Positions 63,507-64,000 of a DNA stretch of 64,000 nucleotides are shown here, in pieces. The stretch is from CBDAPE01 sp965198325 (GTDB lineage: Bacteria; Pseudomonadota; Alphaproteobacteria; UBA828; JAPUJA01). The notes under the pieces were generated by a model. The model saw nothing but the letters and a program-made list of their open reading frames with translations, was not told where the DNA came from and did no database searches. Position 1 is the first letter of the stretch, and each line of letters opens with the position of its first letter. The translations under genes and the position numbers were made by a program. The stretch covers positions 682,001-746,000 of the forward strand of contig CBDAPE010000017.1 in assembly GCA_965198325.1 (NCBI GenBank). Direction: 5' to 3'.

Positions 63507-64000
63507 CTAGCCCGCCGACGGGCTTCCGGTCGAGGTTTGCGCCGCAAGCTTCTGGGCCAGGTCGACGTTGAACACCGTTCCCATGGCGACGTCCATGGTC
63601 GGGTTGCGTCTGAGTAGCTTGCGTAAATTCTCTTTCGGCCACGACACGTAGCGGGTCGGTCGAGCCACCCGGACCGTTGCAGTCGCATCGCCTCCGTGAA
63701 TGTATGACATTTCGCCGATAAAGGTCCCGTCTTTTGCCGTCGCGGTCTCGCGCCCGCTCTGCTCGACGGCGACCTCACCATTATAAATCAGCTTAAGGTC
63801 GTCGAGTGGTCGATTTTCGGTGGCCAACACGTCGCCCTCGCGGCCGTCATGCCACTCAGCAAGCCGGATTACTTTCATGAATTCCACGGGTACGAACTTG
63901 CTGAACAGCGTCTGGTAGAGCTCGCGCTCCTCATCAGTGAACGACACGCTGCGCCGCTCTAGATAGAGCATCACGATGCGTCCGAGATTGATCAGCAGGA
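63507..64000 (-). CDS. Cyclic-nucleotide-binding (Popeye-like) protein, 5' end outside window
   Basis: The frame stays open to the right edge, so the start is missing (at least 163 codons). Visible is LLINLGRIVMLYLERRSVSFTDEERELYQ, likely a membrane-near hydrophobic segment then a linker. A cNMP-binding-like beta roll follows: VIRLAEWHDGREGDVLATENRPLDDLKLIYNGEVAV, then FIGEMSYI-HGGDATATVRV, the phosphate-cassette region (FIGEMSY in place of GELAL). C-terminal tail LAQKLAAQTSTGSP. This combination resembles Popeye-domain proteins that bind cAMP. Confidence 0.75.
   Translation of the reverse strand, partial: LLINLGRIVMLYLERRSVSFTDEERELYQTLFSKFVPVEFMKVIRLAEWHDGREGDVLATENRPLDDLKLIYNGEVAVEQSGRETATAKDGTFIGEMSYIHGGDATATVRVARPTRYVSWPKENLRKLLRRNPTMDVAMGTVFNVDLAQKLAAQTSTGSPSAG

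Overview
The window is high-GC DNA from an Alphaproteobacterium, probably a Rhodospirillales-like lineage. The uvrA / ssb / gyrA / coaD / queA / tgt core block has the order usual in that class, trmFO is present, and GyrA carries Ala at the quinolone-determining Ser position. This placement is inference from gene order and protein style, not from a search.

Layout. (1) 1-6.8 kb, minus strand: five head-to-tail EamA (DMT) exporter paralogues (the first cut by the window edge), most overlapping by 4 nt, behind two paralogous APH-fold small-molecule kinases and a SnoaL-like protein. (2) 6.8-19.9 kb: housekeeping block with trmFO and uvrA (minus), then a sixth EamA transporter, ssb, an alpha/beta hydrolase, gyrA, coaD, queA and tgt (plus). 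(3) 19.9-30 kb: catabolic genes comprising a cytosine-deaminase-like protein with lost metal ligands, a Rieske oxygenase, an APH kinase next to an acyl-CoA dehydrogenase, an acyl-CoA ligase, two SDRs, an uncharacterised 96-aa protein and an M24 peptidase-like protein. (4) 30.2-38.6 kb: tRNA-Lys(TTT), an Amt transporter, a two-unit pentapeptide-repeat protein, a GMC oxidoreductase, a PhyH dioxygenase, a 74-aa membrane protein, a MetE-C-like methyltransferase and an SDR. (5) 38.6-51.6 kb, minus strand: two giant paralogous hybrid histidine kinases flanking a RidA protein. Each is a tandem array of ~161-aa PAS-like modules (8 and 10 copies) ending in HisKA-HATPase-REC, and each is interrupted by three stop or frameshift lesions, all in the arrays. 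(6) 51.6-64 kb: class II aldolase-like gene, a class III aminotransferase with a 1-nt frameshift, a SprT-like protein, an ArsR-rhodanese fusion, a secreted truncated haemoglobin split by an IS21-type element, a rhomboid protease, a tartrate/isopropylmalate-type dehydrogenase, a ferredoxin-like protein, a secreted unknown, an amidohydrolase and a cyclic-nucleotide-binding protein running off the right edge.

The feature most worth follow-up is the pair of module-array kinases. The reading frame, HK catalytic motifs and 161-aa periodicity are preserved across the lesions, so they are either freshly decaying, split into separately translated pieces, or mis-assembled at the repeats. The 38-58 kb stretch also holds a frameshifted aminotransferase and an IS-disrupted globin, which makes it the decaying part of the window.
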